The notes beneath the pieces were generated by a model that worked only from the letters and a program-made list of their open reading frames with translations, was not told where the DNA came from and searched no databases. The translations under genes were made by a program, and so were the position numbers. A DNA stretch of 64,000 nt from Echinococcus granulosus (lineage: Eukaryota; Platyhelminthes; Cestoda; Cyclophyllidea; Taeniidae): assembly GCF_000524195.1 (NCBI RefSeq), contig NW_020170426.1:18289-82288 (forward strand), given 5' to 3'. Of the stretch, positions 25,077 through 37,800 are shown in pieces; position 1 is the stretch's first letter; the number at the start of each line of letters is the position of its first letter.

Positions 25077-26185
25077 TTGTTCTTCTCCTTGTGCCATGCA
25101 AACAGACAAAAGAACTTGAAGACACCAAAACCAAAAATTAATCCAACTTTCAGTTGCCCTGACTAGTCTCTCCTCCCTTTCTCCCTTCTCCTATCACCAC
25201 CACCACCACCAACACTACTAAAAGAACAAAAACAACAACTTTTGTCATTTTGCCCACACTGCTTGGTGTTTCTCCTCCCTCCCTGTTTGTCTGTGTGCCT
25301 TACAGCAATGCCAAATACAAACCCTCCGGCACTTAAATCTCCTTAGTAAAAAAATCCAACATTTTTTGTTTACCCTCTTCTTCTCACTTTCAGTTCTGTT
25401 CTTCTGTCAATAATAAGTTTTATAATGAGGTGTGCACACAAGTTTGACTACACACTTATGCATGATGTATTGACACATCACACTCTGTCCTCTAACCAAA
25501 CACCTTCTTTTCGTCCTCACACTCTTGTATAGCCCGTCTCAGGTCTCCTCCCTGTGACCTGCACTATTTATAGCATCCACCGTTCCCTTCAATTTGATCA
25601 AGACTATTTTTTAAAGTCGATCCATTTTATCAGGAAGCAGACTTGACTCTAGTAGAAGCACACATACACACACACACACATCTACACCTCCATTTCATCC
25701 ATCAGTCGATTTATGGAGCGCACGCCACCGGTTTTTTCTCTCCACCTTTTCCATCTCCTTCCCTTTTGATTAGGTTTTCTATCGACCGAACGGTCCTTTT
25801 TTGGTTTCTTGGTGTGTCAAAAAGGAATTTGGGAAGAGGTTCGCCTTTCATGTACACTCCCCTCCTTGCGATATGGAGAAACATATTGAAGCTTTTCCCC
25901 TTCCCTAATCCCTTCTCCCTCCCACCCCACCTTTCCCTTTTATTACATGACGAAAGTGTGTGTGTATGTTTAATGACTTAACACACAAAATGTGCCTCTT
26001 GTGTTACATTCATTAACTCATATATACAGGCGACAAATACAAAAAAAAGTGTGAATCCACACAAATCTTCCATCTGACTGTCACACTCCTGCCCCCCATC
26101 CTTCCTCCTCTCCGTGCGCCCTTATTTCTGTTACCCGCCAAATTTAAACTTTAAACAAAAATAAATAAAAAAAGAACGTTTGGAG
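25077..26185 (+). other. Probable MBNL 3' UTR with poly(A) signals
   Basis: A pyrimidine-rich AT-leaning stretch follows the MBNL stop. It contains CAC and AC repeats (near 25195-25215 and 25666-25681) and ends near overlapping AATAAA hexamers at 26160-26165 and 26164-26169. No coding frame is evident. The 3' end is inferred only from those hexamers. Confidence 0.45.
26160..26169 (+). terminator. Candidate poly(A) signal for MBNL
   Basis: Two overlapping AATAAA hexamers lie about 1.1 kb after the MBNL stop codon, with the next gene starting 2.3 kb later. Confidence 0.35.
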
Positions 26186-28426
26186 ATTGGCCACCATTGC
26201 TCGCAATTGGACTGGACGGCAGAGAAGTTGGACGTACTTATTATCTAGGGTGTTCTCTACTGCAGTCGCAGAGGGCAATCCACTACCAGAGCCTACGCAA
26301 TATGTGTTCTGGTTAAAGCCGTGTGGTGTTAAAGAGGAGCTGGGATTCGAGTTTATTCAGCTGGTGAGGTCGAACACCCGGAAAGCTATACATAAGTCCT
26401 ATTGGAGAGGAGCGGTTTTGTCCACACAGCCATGTCAGTGCAACCTGTGCAAGTCTGTGGCTTTCCACCCTCAGTAAGCTCATTAGAGAGGTGTCCATGT
26501 CGAATCAAACTGTAGGGTTTATTACGGAAATCAATAATGGGGAAGCTCTGGCTTAGGATTATGCGCCAATATGACTAAAACCGCCTGGAAGAATCCACTT
26601 TACCCTATTCCCGGCGTCTAATTACTTGGCGCGCGTTGGCTTTTAAAAATTACGGGCTTTGATGAATGACTGTGATCGTCTTTCCGGGAGGATGATTCGT
26701 CTCATGGTTGGCTGGATCGGGGATGCGTTCCCGTGGTCACAGGAATGGCCGCTGTGGATTGGAAATCTCTACGATGGGGATCAACACGGACGATCGTACT
26801 GGGGTCTTTGAAATTTGGAGCCCGGGCGATCCAGGACCCCATCGCACTATGCTTGAGGTTTGTTGTAGACGCTAGCATCAACGGGTATTACATCGTGCGG
26901 CGGAAAATTCATTCCTAATCAAGAGCTGTTGTTTGTGTGTACCACCACCCTTATACCTGGTAATTGAACTCCTTGCATTTAAACTCCCCTTGTATGCAAC
27001 GGTCTGGCCTTATTACACCTCCGGGGATGACTTAAACGCTACGTTAGTGGATGTAGTACGTGAGTCTGGACCATGGGAACGATAGTTTTGGCTGAAAACC
27101 GTAACCACTCATTATGGGTTGTTTTGGGATTCGCTTCGGATCCTGGTAGGTAATCTGACTTTGGGATTTGCGGTATGAATTCTGTCAGGTGAGGGGCTTT
27201 AAAGCATCCAATTGTTGCGTGATGGTTGGAATGGAGGCGGGATCATGGGAAGGGCTAGGCCCATAGCAAGACGCTGTTTGCTGCTACCGTGTAGTTAACA
27301 GTAAAGGGGTTTAGACCCCAGTGGCCGAGTCATCAGGGTGCTGTGCCACATTGTGTTTTTAAAAAAGTCTTGGGATCAACAAATTGAATAATGATAATCC
27401 TAGAAACTCAGCCAAGGAAACGGGATATCTTGCTTGTGCTGAAGAATTTCGGCTAACACGCCTATTTGATGGAATATCCCATTTCCATTTTCTGAATGCA
27501 AAAGTGAAATTGTATACCCATAATTGCAATCTCCAACTAGTTTCTCTAATTAAAAGAATTGAATCCTTTCACAAACCTAGAAGCCATGTTCTGATAGGGT
27601 AAGACCATTGTGCTAGCAGGTGACCTCATGGGGAACTGGTGACTTATAATTTTATGATCGTTTGAATGTACGTTTTAGGAGATAAGCGGCCAAGATATTA
27701 CAATCTAGTAGCTGAGGTACGTCAATGGCCCCTAAAAAGACAGCGAACTCGATATTAATAGAACCGCAACCCTCTGCGCCCATTTATTAACACTATGGGA
27801 TCGAAGGTGTCATCATCCAATCAGTCTGCCTGTTTTAGGGTTATGAAGACGAAGGTGGGAGGAGGACAAAGAACTCGTTACACGATTGTTCTTGGGATAA
27901 GCTATTTTTGTACTCGAGTTCAATAAAAAGCTGTCTTGGCACTTTGTCGGTGGAATGAATGCGAAGTAGCCATCTTTTAATGAGGGAGCTTTACCAAGGT
28001 AAAATTACCACTGATATTACAAATATAGTAAATTAATGGGATTCATCGAACTCCATTGCAACTGATAAAGTTTTTGTAATGTTGTCTTCGATCAATTAAA
28101 AAACAATATTTTGCACAGCTCTTAAAACCTTATTCGCCTAGCAAAAATTAAATTTCAAATCTGCATTGACTTATTAAGGGTGAAATTTGTTTCTGGACCC
28201 CAAAGTCATTTGTTTTATTTTATAAATGAATCTTTAAGACCTGCCCTTTACGTTCATTGGCCCTACGTGCCTGAAGTGGAGTGGGGGTGTGCAAATAGCC
28301 GTTTTAGTCGCGTTGTGCTGTTGTTTAGGTTAGTATTGGATTCTTAATCTTTGTTTGGTGGCATTTGATCCGAGCATTATCCTAATTACTTAGCTCTACT
28401 CAATTAAAACCGCTGGGTACTGGGGA
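26186..28426. other. Intergenic region between MBNL and XRN2
   Basis: Short ORFs occur (for example at 26187-26477 and 27384-27602), but none shows a recognisable domain or splice context. No RNA gene was recognised. The XRN2 promoter should lie at the right end; no TATA box is evident there. Confidence 0.5.
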
Positions 28427-29320
28427 ATGGGAGTCCCAGCTTTTTTTCGATGGCTCAGCCAGAAATATCCCTCAATCGTTGCTCATTGTGTTGAGAAACG
28501 GGGCCGCGTTATAGACGAGGAGGGCCACAGAGAGCCCGTAGATATTCTCGGACCTAATCCCAATGGCGAAGAGTTTGACAATCTTTACCTTGACATGAAT
28601 GGCATAATTCATCCCTGCACCCACCCCGAAAACAAACCTCCACCCAAGACCGAAGCTGAGATGTTTGTAGCCATCTTTGAGCATATTGATCGCATATTTG
28701 CCATTGTTCGACCGCGTCGTCTGCTGTACATGGCTATTGATGGGGTCGCACCGCGCGCCAAGATGAATCAGCAACGTTCACGTCGTTTCCGAGCGGCCAA
28801 AGAGTCACACGACAAGGAATTGACAGTTGAACGTCTTCGTTCGGAGCTCATGGCCAAGGGTGCAAGATTGCCACCACCGAAAAGCGCTGCAGAACATTTT
28901 GACTCGAACTGTATCACCCCAGGCACACCATTTATGGAGAGGCTGGCGTTGGTTCTGCAGTACTACGTCTACGAACGTCTGAATTCGCATCCTGCTTGGC
29001 GTGAAATTCAGGTGATTTTGAGCGACTCAAATGCGCCGGGTGAGGGAGAGCACAAGATCATGGATTTTATTCGTCGTCAACGGCAGGCACCTACACACGA
29101 CCCCAACACGCGTCACTGTCTGTGTGGCGCTGACGCAGATTTGATCATGTTGGGGTTAGCCACACACGAGCCGCATTTTACAATCATCAGGGAAGAGTTT
29201 AAACCTAACCAGCCGAAACCTTGCGATCTCTGTGGACAGTATGGCCATGACATGGAGGACTGTGTCGGTGCGCCCAGCGAAAATTTCGATCGACCCCCTC
29301 CGCCCCCTGGGACTGATATG
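28427..29320 (+). CDS. XRN2: XRN2 exon 1: catalytic CR1 and zinc knuckle
   Basis: 298 codons from ATG to GATATG|GTATGT. It holds most catalytic acidic residues and the CCHC knuckle near residues 267-280. Confidence 0.95.
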
Positions 29321-32300
29321 GTATGTGCCTATTCCCTCAACACTCTGAAAAGCTGCTTATTGAAAGTAAATTTTATAAGAATACCTGCTCAGGTATTCGT
29401 TTATGGTTTTCACGAGTTGTCTTTGAGTCTTCACTATTGCAAGACTACCTTGTTGAATTGTTTGTAAGTTGTGCACTCGAATTCGTCGATGAAGGCTCAG
29501 CTTTGCTGTGAACATTATGTGGAACTCATGAGCTTGGAGGTCTTTATGAAGGGTTTATATGATCTAGTTTTCTTTGAGTGGCTAATTGTCCTTCGATTAG
29601 TAGTTGTTGATCCAAATGGATTTATTATTTGTAAATCAGGAAGATTTGTATCCTTGAGACTTTTTCAGGAGAAATTGGTTCCTTTTTTGAGATGTATCTA
29701 TGTCTTTGGGGCACTACTTCAGCTAACTTATGCTACAATTTAAATGAGTTATTTCTTAGTACTTACACTGTTTGGGCCCTTGGTATTGGAGCTCGTTTTC
29801 CAAACCCTGATTGTATTGTAAAAGCAGACTGGAAGTAATTAATTCCATTTTTTGTTATTGGATGATTTCCTAAAATTCTTTTTAACTTAAACACATGACT
29901 CTGGTTCGTCAGCTTCATTTTCTTTCTGATTAGCTATTTTGGACCAGGAAGGGCACACAGTACCAATGAAAGGCTGATTCTTCATTTGTTCACTTTTGTC
30001 CGCTTTGTAGGAGTTTATATTCATCAAACTGGCCGTACTACGCCAGTATCTCGAGATGGAGCTACGAATGCCCAACCTGCCGTTCCAGTGGGACTTGGAA
30101 CGTGCCATTGACGACTGGGTGTTCATGTGCTTCTTTGTGGGCAATGACTTTCTGCCTCATCTACCCAGTCTGGAGATCCGCGAGGGTGCCATTGATCGGC
30201 TGATTGACCTCTACAAGTTAGCGGTCTGTGACGTTGGTGGCTGGCTCACTGATTCTGGCCGTGTTAATCTTGATCGCGTTCAGGTAGGCAAATTTGCTGC
30301 CTGTAGTCAATTGAAGACGGTCGTCAGTCGTTTGTTTTGTTATCTTCTCCCCTTTGGATCTTAGATGTCCTCAATGGCTGTTCACAAACTAGATGCCTCG
30401 ATTTGAATTACCTCATAAACGAACGTTTTTTAGTTGGCTTGTTCAACCCATTTCTCACTTACTATCAAGCACGGTGGGGATTTAAAAGATGCGGGTAGCC
30501 TTTACGGTGCGACCATTAGCAAACCCATTTCTTTCACGATGTAACATCTCATCGTCAGTGTTACTTTGTAGCGTTATTTCCCCTTTCTCCCAACAACAGC
30601 TGATAATGACAGAGTTGGGCAAAGTGGAGGATGAGATTTTCAAATCGCGTCGAGAGGAAGAGCTTGCTCTCCGAGAGCGACGTAAACGTCAGAAGCTCGG
30701 GGACGGTGGTCGGCACTACTGGGATGCACCCCTTTCAGGCATCCTCACACCTGCCCCAATCGGCGAGAAACCGCGTTTCGGTAGCGTCAATGCAAAGGAG
30801 ATGCACGACGCCCGTCGCCATCGTCAACCGAATGTAAAGTGGGTGGAACAGTGTCTGCAGAACCAGGAGGCCGCAGTTTCGCTTCGTGCCATGCTCAAGT
30901 CCTCCACCTCTCCCCCTCCCTCCAGAAAGACTAAAGCCCCACCTTCGAACGATGAGGGTGAAGATGAAGGCGGCCCATCGTTACCGAAGAGACCGAGGAG
31001 GGGTCGTCTAGGTGGCGTTGACGCCTCAGTGATCAAAACGAGGCAGGTGGAGGAGGGTGCGGACGGTGAGACTTTGGATGAGGATGAGCGTGCGGATCGG
31101 TGTGATGAGGTGCGATTGTGGGAGGAGGGCTGGCGCACGCGCTACTACCAATCAAAGTTCGGTGTGGATCCTGCAGACGCACCCGAGTTCTGCATCAAGG
31201 TGGCGCATGAATATGTCATCGGGCTGTGCTGGGTTCTCGCCTACTACTATCAGGTGTGTCACTTATCTTCCTTGTGCTTCAAAGCAATCCCTTGCCTTTG
31301 GCTACATTCTTCAGTTCTTTTTCTAAGTCTAAAGTGCTTATTACTGCTCAAGAGTATTTCCTTTGTTACCTTAGCTCCAACTGATGAGAGCTGCGCAGGA
31401 GTTCTACGGTTAAATTAAATTATCCGGACTTCACTGTTTCAGTTTTGAATTTTCACTATGGCTCGCTGCAATGACTTAGCTTGTAATCACTTATGGAAAG
31501 CGCTCGTTTACCAGTGCTCAGTACTCCACAATTTTCCCCACTTTACGATCTGGACCTAGGTCTGTTCTAAGGATGCAGAAAGCAGCTTCTCGTCAAAGTT
31601 GTTATTATGACTTTTGGAGAAGGTGATCTATGACTTACCAGGAAGGTCCAGAAATTGTTTAAAAATTTGATCCCGACTAGGTCATGTGATTCTCAGAGGT
31701 CAAATTTCAGGGGGTAAATTGAGTGTGAAAACCATCAGGCACTGGCTCTTGGGTGGTGCAGGTCGTGGATGAATGATTAGTTCTAGTCGAGCGCTTTTCT
31801 TGTTTGTTTTTGTTAGGGAAAACCAGTGGTGTTGAGATTGATGTAGTAAGGTCCGAAGCTTTCGTGCTGGATTTGGAGGGAAAGGGATAGTTGGCCAAGG
31901 TTATGGTCTTTAACTGAAAATCATTGTGGTCGGTTTATGAATCAGCCTTGATTTAAAAAAAACTGTGGTCATGGTAAAAGGCTACTTTAGTAGAAAAGAG
32001 TGTTATTTTAATGAATATCTAATTCATTTAATTGATAACCGTAATCTTAACAGCAAAATTATTGGCCAAATGCTGTCTCTAACCCTTTCACATTTGCCTG
32101 GACAAATCCCGGGGCGGTGGCGTTTGCTGCAGCAGTCTACTTAGTAGTCGTTTCAGTAGCAATATGCAACAACCATTATCAGGTTTAGTAGAAGTGTGTA
32201 GTCCTGCTCTACTTACTTGGTATCAGTAGTATGGTACCACTCAGCTTCAAACTCTCAGGTGGCAGTGGTCAATTTGTTGCGATTATTTTTGATAGATTTC

Positions 32301-34612
32301 TCATTTCCTCAATCGCTTTAAAAATATTCCTGTTTGCACAGCTAGTGTACCTAATAGCTATTTTAGTAGTGACAGTAAGAGTTGAAGCGGTCACGTTAGG
32401 CTTTTTAATAACACCATACTTAGTGGCGAAGCCTGGAATGTTATCCGATGTAGTAGAAGTATCTGTAACAGTCTAAGTCATGCCGGGTCTGTTACAAATA
32501 AATGAACCGGTAAGTGTGGGGGGTTATGCACCTTAGAGCTGTCACAAACTCTACCTGTGACATTTTCATGCTTATTTGCTACTTCGACAGCATTGGCAAG
32601 TGAGGATGGCACCAAGATTAGCAATAATACTCGCCTACTTATTAGGCGACTTAGCAGCATTATTCATCTACGTAAGATCTATTGTGCTCTTTTACTACGT
32701 AGGGGTGTGCATCATGGGATTGGTATTATCCTTACCACTATGCACCCTTCGCAAGTGACTTTGTAAACGTGGTCTCGGTGGAGACGGGTTTCGCCAAGAA
32801 GCGTACCAAGCCCTTCCGACCCCTTGAGCAACTGATGGGCGTCTTTCCCGCGGCTTCGCGCAGCCATGTACCTCCGGCTTGGCAGGATCTTATGACCGAT
32901 CCCGACTCCCCCATTATCGATTTTTATCCCACCGACTTCAAGGTAAGTTGTCGTCTTAACCTTTCACTTCGGTTTTTAACGTTAAAGGGTAGGAGTGCCC
33001 ACACTGGTTGCCACCTTTTTCACATAACTTTATTCATTTACCCCCAAGTTCCTCGAGCTAGAAACCGCCGCCATTTCTACCTACATCCCTCTTGACAATT
33101 TAGACGATTTCTTATCCAACGATTGCACAGGTGATTGGCATTTGTGAAGTTCAGTCTCTGTAGAACATGGTCTTTCAGATTAAAGCGAGTCCGAATGAAT
33201 GCGGGATAAAAGTGGATCATGTTGATTAAACTTTTCCCCATGCAGGTGGACTTGAACGGCAAACGATATCTGTGGATGGGCGTGGCACTGTTGCCCTTTG
33301 TTGACGAAGTGCGTTTGCTGAAGGCATTGGACGAGCGTCGCGGTCAGCTCACTGATGAGGAGCGTCACCGAAATCTACGCCGTCCCGGACTCTACTTCGT
33401 ACACGCCGACACACCCATCGGTCAGACAATCACCGCTCTCTACGACCCCTCATCAGTTGAGCTGGCGGCAGAGAGGGTGAAGAAGTTGAAAGGAAGCAGT
33501 GGTGGTGAGTACGATGGCATCGCTCCGCCTGAGGCAACGCTGATCAATGCCGCGCTGACGCAGGGCATCGCAGGTCACGTGTGGCCGGACCGCAAAGGAG
33601 TCTGCCTTCCCGGCCGCCGGATGCCCTCTGGGGTGCCCGGCCTTCTGCCCGACATCCCAGCGGTCCAACAGCATGCTGTCTCAGCGTACTTCGAGAATCC
33701 ACCCTACCCCTTCGGATATGTCTTTCCCACCCGTCTACTGGACTCGGTAAGTTTCTGCCATTTCCAAACTCACGCATTCTGGGTCCATTTATACGCTTCC
33801 CAATCCTTCCATCCATCCGCATGTTTTGGACACGACTCTATTTCATTTTTTAGCCGTCGTTTGACGGCACATACATTAAGGATCAGGTGATTCTCAATTT
33901 TTATCGCCTTTTCCGTTTAAAATTCGGAATCTCGCATTTTTTCACCCGAGCAATTCGCGCCGAGATTGCAGCGAAAAAGCCTGTAGAGCATAAGGAAGAC
34001 AGCGGATGCATGAACCGTTAATCTGAGAGCAAAGAAATGGGAAATCTTTGATACCCTTCTTTCTTGGGTGGTTTGAATTAGTTTTATCTGGTGACTGCCA
34101 CTGTTGAAAAGCTGTCTGTCGCTTTTTCGCAATAGGTCAAAATGCCACCCAGGTGTCAGCTCCTGCCCCCAACAAGTCGAGGTCGTGGGCGTGGTCGTGG
34201 AGGCCGGAGTATCAACGGAGGCAATCCGCGTTTCGACGGTTTCTCTAATGGGAATAACAATGCCTGGGGCGGAGGCACCTCGTGGCGGGCTGATCAGACA
34301 CCGGCAGAACGCATGATTCATCGGGCGCTGCCGGATTGTAACGAGTTCTACGCACCAAGGCAAAGGCTTAACCCCACACAACGCTTCCACCCCTACGACC
34401 GACAGCAGCAGCATCAGAGGGCTCCCACCTACCCGCCTGCCTATCCGCCACCATCCTTGATGGGTCCTTTTGCGAACCCCTACACCGCGTATCCGCACCC
34501 CGACGATGAGTTGGACTGGAATCGTCGTGGCGGCAGCCGTAGCGGTAGACCGCCATCGTATCGTGGCGGCAGCGGAGGTTGGCAGTCGAGATGGGGCTAC
34601 TATCGCTGGTAG
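28427..34612 (+). CDS. XRN2: 5'-3' exoribonuclease 2 (XRN2/Rat1), complete, seven exons
   Basis: Exons are 28427-29320, 30011-30283, 30600-31253, 32703-32942, 33246-33746, 33854-33886 and 34136-34612, giving 1023 residues (human XRN2 has 950). The enzyme degrades 5'-monophosphate RNA in the nucleus and drives torpedo termination and rRNA/snoRNA processing. The start [15 protein letters not shown] is the invariant XRN N-terminus. Visible active-site motifs include [51 protein letters not shown] and [21 protein letters not shown]2CX4HX4C zinc knuckle ([14 protein letters not shown]) distinguishes XRN2 from XRN1. Later blocks match XRN2 ([37 protein letters not shown]). The tail is low-complexity with RGRGRGRGG and Gly/Arg/Tyr-rich sequence. 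All six introns are phase 0 with GT/AG ends. Confidence 0.96.
29321..30010 (+). other. XRN2 intron 1 (0.7 kb)
   Basis: GTATGT to TTTGTAG; AT-rich, nothing else seen. Confidence 0.8.
30011..30283 (+). CDS. XRN2: XRN2 exon 2: end of CR1
   Basis: 91 codons between TTTGTAG and CAG|GTAGGC. It encodes [17 protein letters not shown] with the conserved Asp, then VNLDRVQ. Confidence 0.94.
30600..31253 (+). CDS. XRN2: XRN2 exon 3: charged linker leading into CR2
   Basis: 218 codons between CAACAACAG and CAG|GTGTGT. It begins [14 protein letters not shown] (compare the family MIMLAVGEVEDSIF), has basic and acidic low-complexity sequence with a likely nuclear localisation signal (LPKRPRRGR), then [11 protein letters not shown] and the CR2 opening [15 protein letters not shown]. 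Confidence 0.94.
31254..32702 (+). other. XRN2 intron 3 (1.4 kb)
   Basis: Non-coding sequence; short ORFs in it interrupt the conserved YYYQ-GCASW junction and are not exons. No repeat or RNA gene was recognised. Confidence 0.7.
32703..32942 (+). CDS. XRN2: XRN2 exon 4: CR2 core
   Basis: 80 codons. The exon opens directly after CTACGTAG with [16 protein letters not shown], continuing YYYQ of exon 3, and ends [16 protein letters not shown]. Coding begins 66 bp before the first GTG of the longest simple ORF here, so an ORF-only view misses this part. Confidence 0.93.
33246..33746 (+). CDS. XRN2: XRN2 exon 5: end of CR2 and linker
   Basis: 167 codons from CATGCAG to GACTCG|GTAAGT. It carries [18 protein letters not shown] and the [12 protein letters not shown] region, then a linker ending [10 protein letters not shown]. 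Confidence 0.93.
33854..33886 (+). CDS. XRN2: XRN2 exon 6: 33-bp microexon
   Basis: Eleven codons ([11 protein letters not shown]) lie between a pyrimidine-rich TTTTTTAG acceptor and CAG|GTGATT. Both sides are phase 0, so inclusion or skipping keeps the frame. The donor lacks the G at +5. The exon is inferred from splice sites and frame only. Confidence 0.6.
34136..34612 (+). CDS. XRN2: XRN2 exon 7: RGG-like C-terminal tail
   Basis: 158 codons plus stop after CGCAATAG. It contains RGRGRGRGG, Pro/Tyr-rich repeats (YPPAYPPP) and a Gly/Arg/Ser-rich end with GYYRW, as in the disordered tails of animal XRN2. Confidence 0.9.
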   Translation, partial: VKMPPRCQLLPPTSRGRGRGRGGRSINGGNPRFDGFSNGNNNAWGGGTSWRADQTPAERMIHRALPDCNEFYAPRQRLNPTQRFHPYDRQQQHQRAPTYPPAYPPPSLMGPFANPYTAYPHPDDELDWNRRGGSRSGRPPSYRGGSGGWQSRWGYYRW

Positions 34613-34844
34613 CAATGATGATTGAGCTGCTGCATATTCAATTTTTCACACGTGCAGCCCCTTTGTAACTGTACATTTGAATTATGCACAGATTTTGACC
34701 TGTCTAGTGTGTGTATGTGTGTGTGTGGATAGCTTGTTTTCCTCAAGAGCATTTAAGAGATGGGAAATATCCCTCGCTAAGTGTCTTTTTAAATTGATGC
34801 GATTGATGAACCAGTTGGTTAAAGCGTCATTGAAGTGATTTCAA

Positions 34845-34850
34845 AATAAA
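34845..34850 (+). terminator. Candidate poly(A) signal for XRN2
   Basis: AATAAA lies 233 bp after the XRN2 stop, with a GT-rich stretch (near 34708-34727) between them. Confidence 0.6.
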
Positions 34851-37800
34851 GGTGACCTCGGGAAATGAGGCACGTCATCACTGAGACAGAGGGACGAAGT
34901 TGTGCGGTCTCTGGTATGACCCACTTGCAAAGCGCGAATGCATGTTAGTCTGTCAGTTCTCCGTGCTGTTTCTCATTCTTTCGAATCCGCATTTTGAACG
35001 TTGGTTTAGTTTGGTGGAAACGATTGGACCTTGAACTCCGTCCCAAGGTTGCGCAAGCTCCCTCTTCAATTTGTCGCCTCGGTCTTCGGATGAGGAGCGA
35101 CAGCAAAAAGTACCGTCAAGAGTACCCCGATTGAATAGTTTGATTTCTAGCGACAAATCGTTGAAGGGTGATTGTGTTACGTTCAGGGTGACCTTTATCC
35201 TTGATGACACCGAATTACGGTTCACTTGCTACTGGAAGGATCTACGCTTTGATGTGGCAAATACCTGTTTCCTCATCTCCAGTTTGGATCTTTTCCTGAT
35301 AGCTCATGGCACTAGACAATTGTAAATGAAGTGGAAGTTATTGCGGTTCATAAAGGTGGTATTCATAAGCTTACGTCTTGTTGAAAAAAAGTACTTGTGC
35401 GGCGTAGTGATCAAAACTGTTGAGTGCTTCTCCCCTGCATAATAACCTTCAGCCTTAATTTGCCACCATATATTCTTTAATAGCTCAAGTAATAAATGGA
35501 TTCTTATTTGAAAAGAGAGAAATGATTGCCGATCCCATGAAGGGAGTTCAAAGGTCGCATTGGTGGTCAGGGCGTGTGTGCTTAGAAAATGAGTCCGGTC
35601 GTCACAACGCGGATGGCAGACCGCTTCGAAACAACTGGGAATTCGCTAAGTCAACACAGTAGCCTCGTCTTCAAGCTTGAATGTGAGTACTGCAGCTTTG
35701 TCTATCACGCCGTTCTACATGTGAACGTGCTGTGTGCGTTTATTAGCTTCATAAAATCACCGTTAAAAGACGAATTTGCGTAGATAAATTGCAAATCGGG
35801 ATGGGTCATAAGCACCAATTATATTCACATGGAGGTTAGAGCAATCGATTCTGGATAAGAGTTGTATCTCCTGGTTATCTCCACCATAACTGCCTTCAGC
35901 GTTGCATGACTGTTCACGAAGTTGACGCCAGTTTAGGTCCGTTTGTCCTAAACTAGCAACGTTAACAATGTTTAGACGCTGTTGGGAGGTGTCTTTTTAA
36001 TGTGCTCTCCTTGTTTTCAGCTCTGCTGGATCCCAACGATAGTAGCGGGTTAGGAAGTCCCTCTTCCCGTCTCTCAGTGAGTTGAACAAGTATTCCCTTC
36101 TCTATTCTTTATTTTCGCGCCTCTCAGGCAAGTGTCGTTGGTTCGGGCTCCCTCCTCACCCTATTTATCGCTTTTAGTGGCCCAACAAATTTCGAAGACG
36201 ATGCTTACTGCTCTTCCTTTCATGCTGTGCGCACAGTATTAGAGTAGATTAAACCTTTATGACTTATTCTCCTGTCTACTACAATACTTGCACTTCCTGT
36301 TAAATTAGGTTATTGGTAATACTCTTACTATTGTTCTTGCGTATTGGTTTGGTAGAATCACAACTAAGGTCTGGGGCCGCTCTGCTCTAAAAATCGTGCT
36401 CACATTTCGTCAGTCCTTCCATACAAATATGTGCATTTAAACAAGAAGTAGGGTTCAAAATGTCTTGTCCACCTAATCCAGTAAGAGAGGTAGTGTGTGG
36501 ACACATCTAGCAGAAATTTTCACTTACAATAATGACTTGATACGCCGTTTCGGAAGTTACATTCCACTATATTTCACTAGGTTTTCTACGACAAAACCAA
36601 AAATTACTTCACTTGAACTCTACTTGTGCAACATTTTAAGGATTCGAGAAAAACAATCGCGCAGTTTAAGAAACTCCCCGAATATTAGGCCTTGGTAACT
36701 TAACAAAACATGCATGATTTCACATCAATGATAAAATAAACAACTTAAAGACAGCATCTAGAAATGCGAAATAAGACACAAGGAAAGCTTATCTATCTAC
36801 TTGTTTCACTGTCACTCTTTGTTAAAACTTATCATTTAGGAGCTACGTAATATGGTAAGGGCAATCCTTTATCGCTCTGATAACACGTCTTTGTAGAAGA
36901 AAGTATTTGCCTGCCTTCCTATGGTATCCTGTGCTTATTCATAAGGAGCTTTGACACAAAATTTAAAAGGTATGCAGAATCAACTGTACGATAGCTAACA
37001 GTGAAGTGTTTTCCACAGGAATGCCATTTGACTTTATATTATGTGTTGTCATGTCTACGAAACATGCCTAATGTACTTACATTACTGGTGTTTTTATCTT
37101 TTATGAAATGCGTCTTTTGAGGTTTTTTTCTTCGAGCTCGTGATCACCACTATGTTAGTTTTGATGTGTATCTCAATGCATATGTTAATAAAATTCAACG
37201 CTATAAAAAATATAATTGCACTTTTTCCCAGTTTTTAAGCGTTTAGGCATAGAAAGGTACTAAAGGTGCAGGTTTGCCGGCATTTGGATCAATCATACAA
37301 TTAAGTGATTGTTACATTGAGTTTCTGATCCAATTATTTGCAACATTTAATTGTATTAAGCAGCCTTCTTGTGTTTTGTCTCCCATGTATGAAATATAGT
37401 TTCTTAACATATGCCACGCGCAAAAGCGTCCCGCTATTTTTCTAACAAATAATGGTAACCATGCAGATTATTTACCACTTCTTAGACTAGAATATTATCG
37501 ACCATTGCAAAAGAAGGGCACATTACTTATTGCTACCAAACCTAAATGAGACACACAAGAACCACGACGAAAAGGTGAAATACATTGTACTAAAGGTGAC
37601 GGTGCCACGAATAGCATATCTCGAATGACAAGGAATGCCATTTGTTGTTCTCTGCTTTAAGGGCTGGAAATCCAGTGCTTTGAGTACGTTCGGCAGTTGG
37701 TGTTTACTTCAGAATTCGCATAGCTTTAGCGAATAAGTAGGATTATTGTGAACCCTTACCACAAGGAATGTAAACCAATTTGTAGCAGTTTGCTCGCATG

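Noticed and set aside
33544..33822. Minus-strand ORFs opposite XRN2 exon 5
   Set aside because: Shadow of the coding strand; Arg/Gly-rich without a domain.
33917..34615. 232-codon minus-strand ORF opposite XRN2 exon 7
   Set aside because: It mirrors the Gly/Arg/Pro-rich tail; the plus frame has correct splicing and family context.
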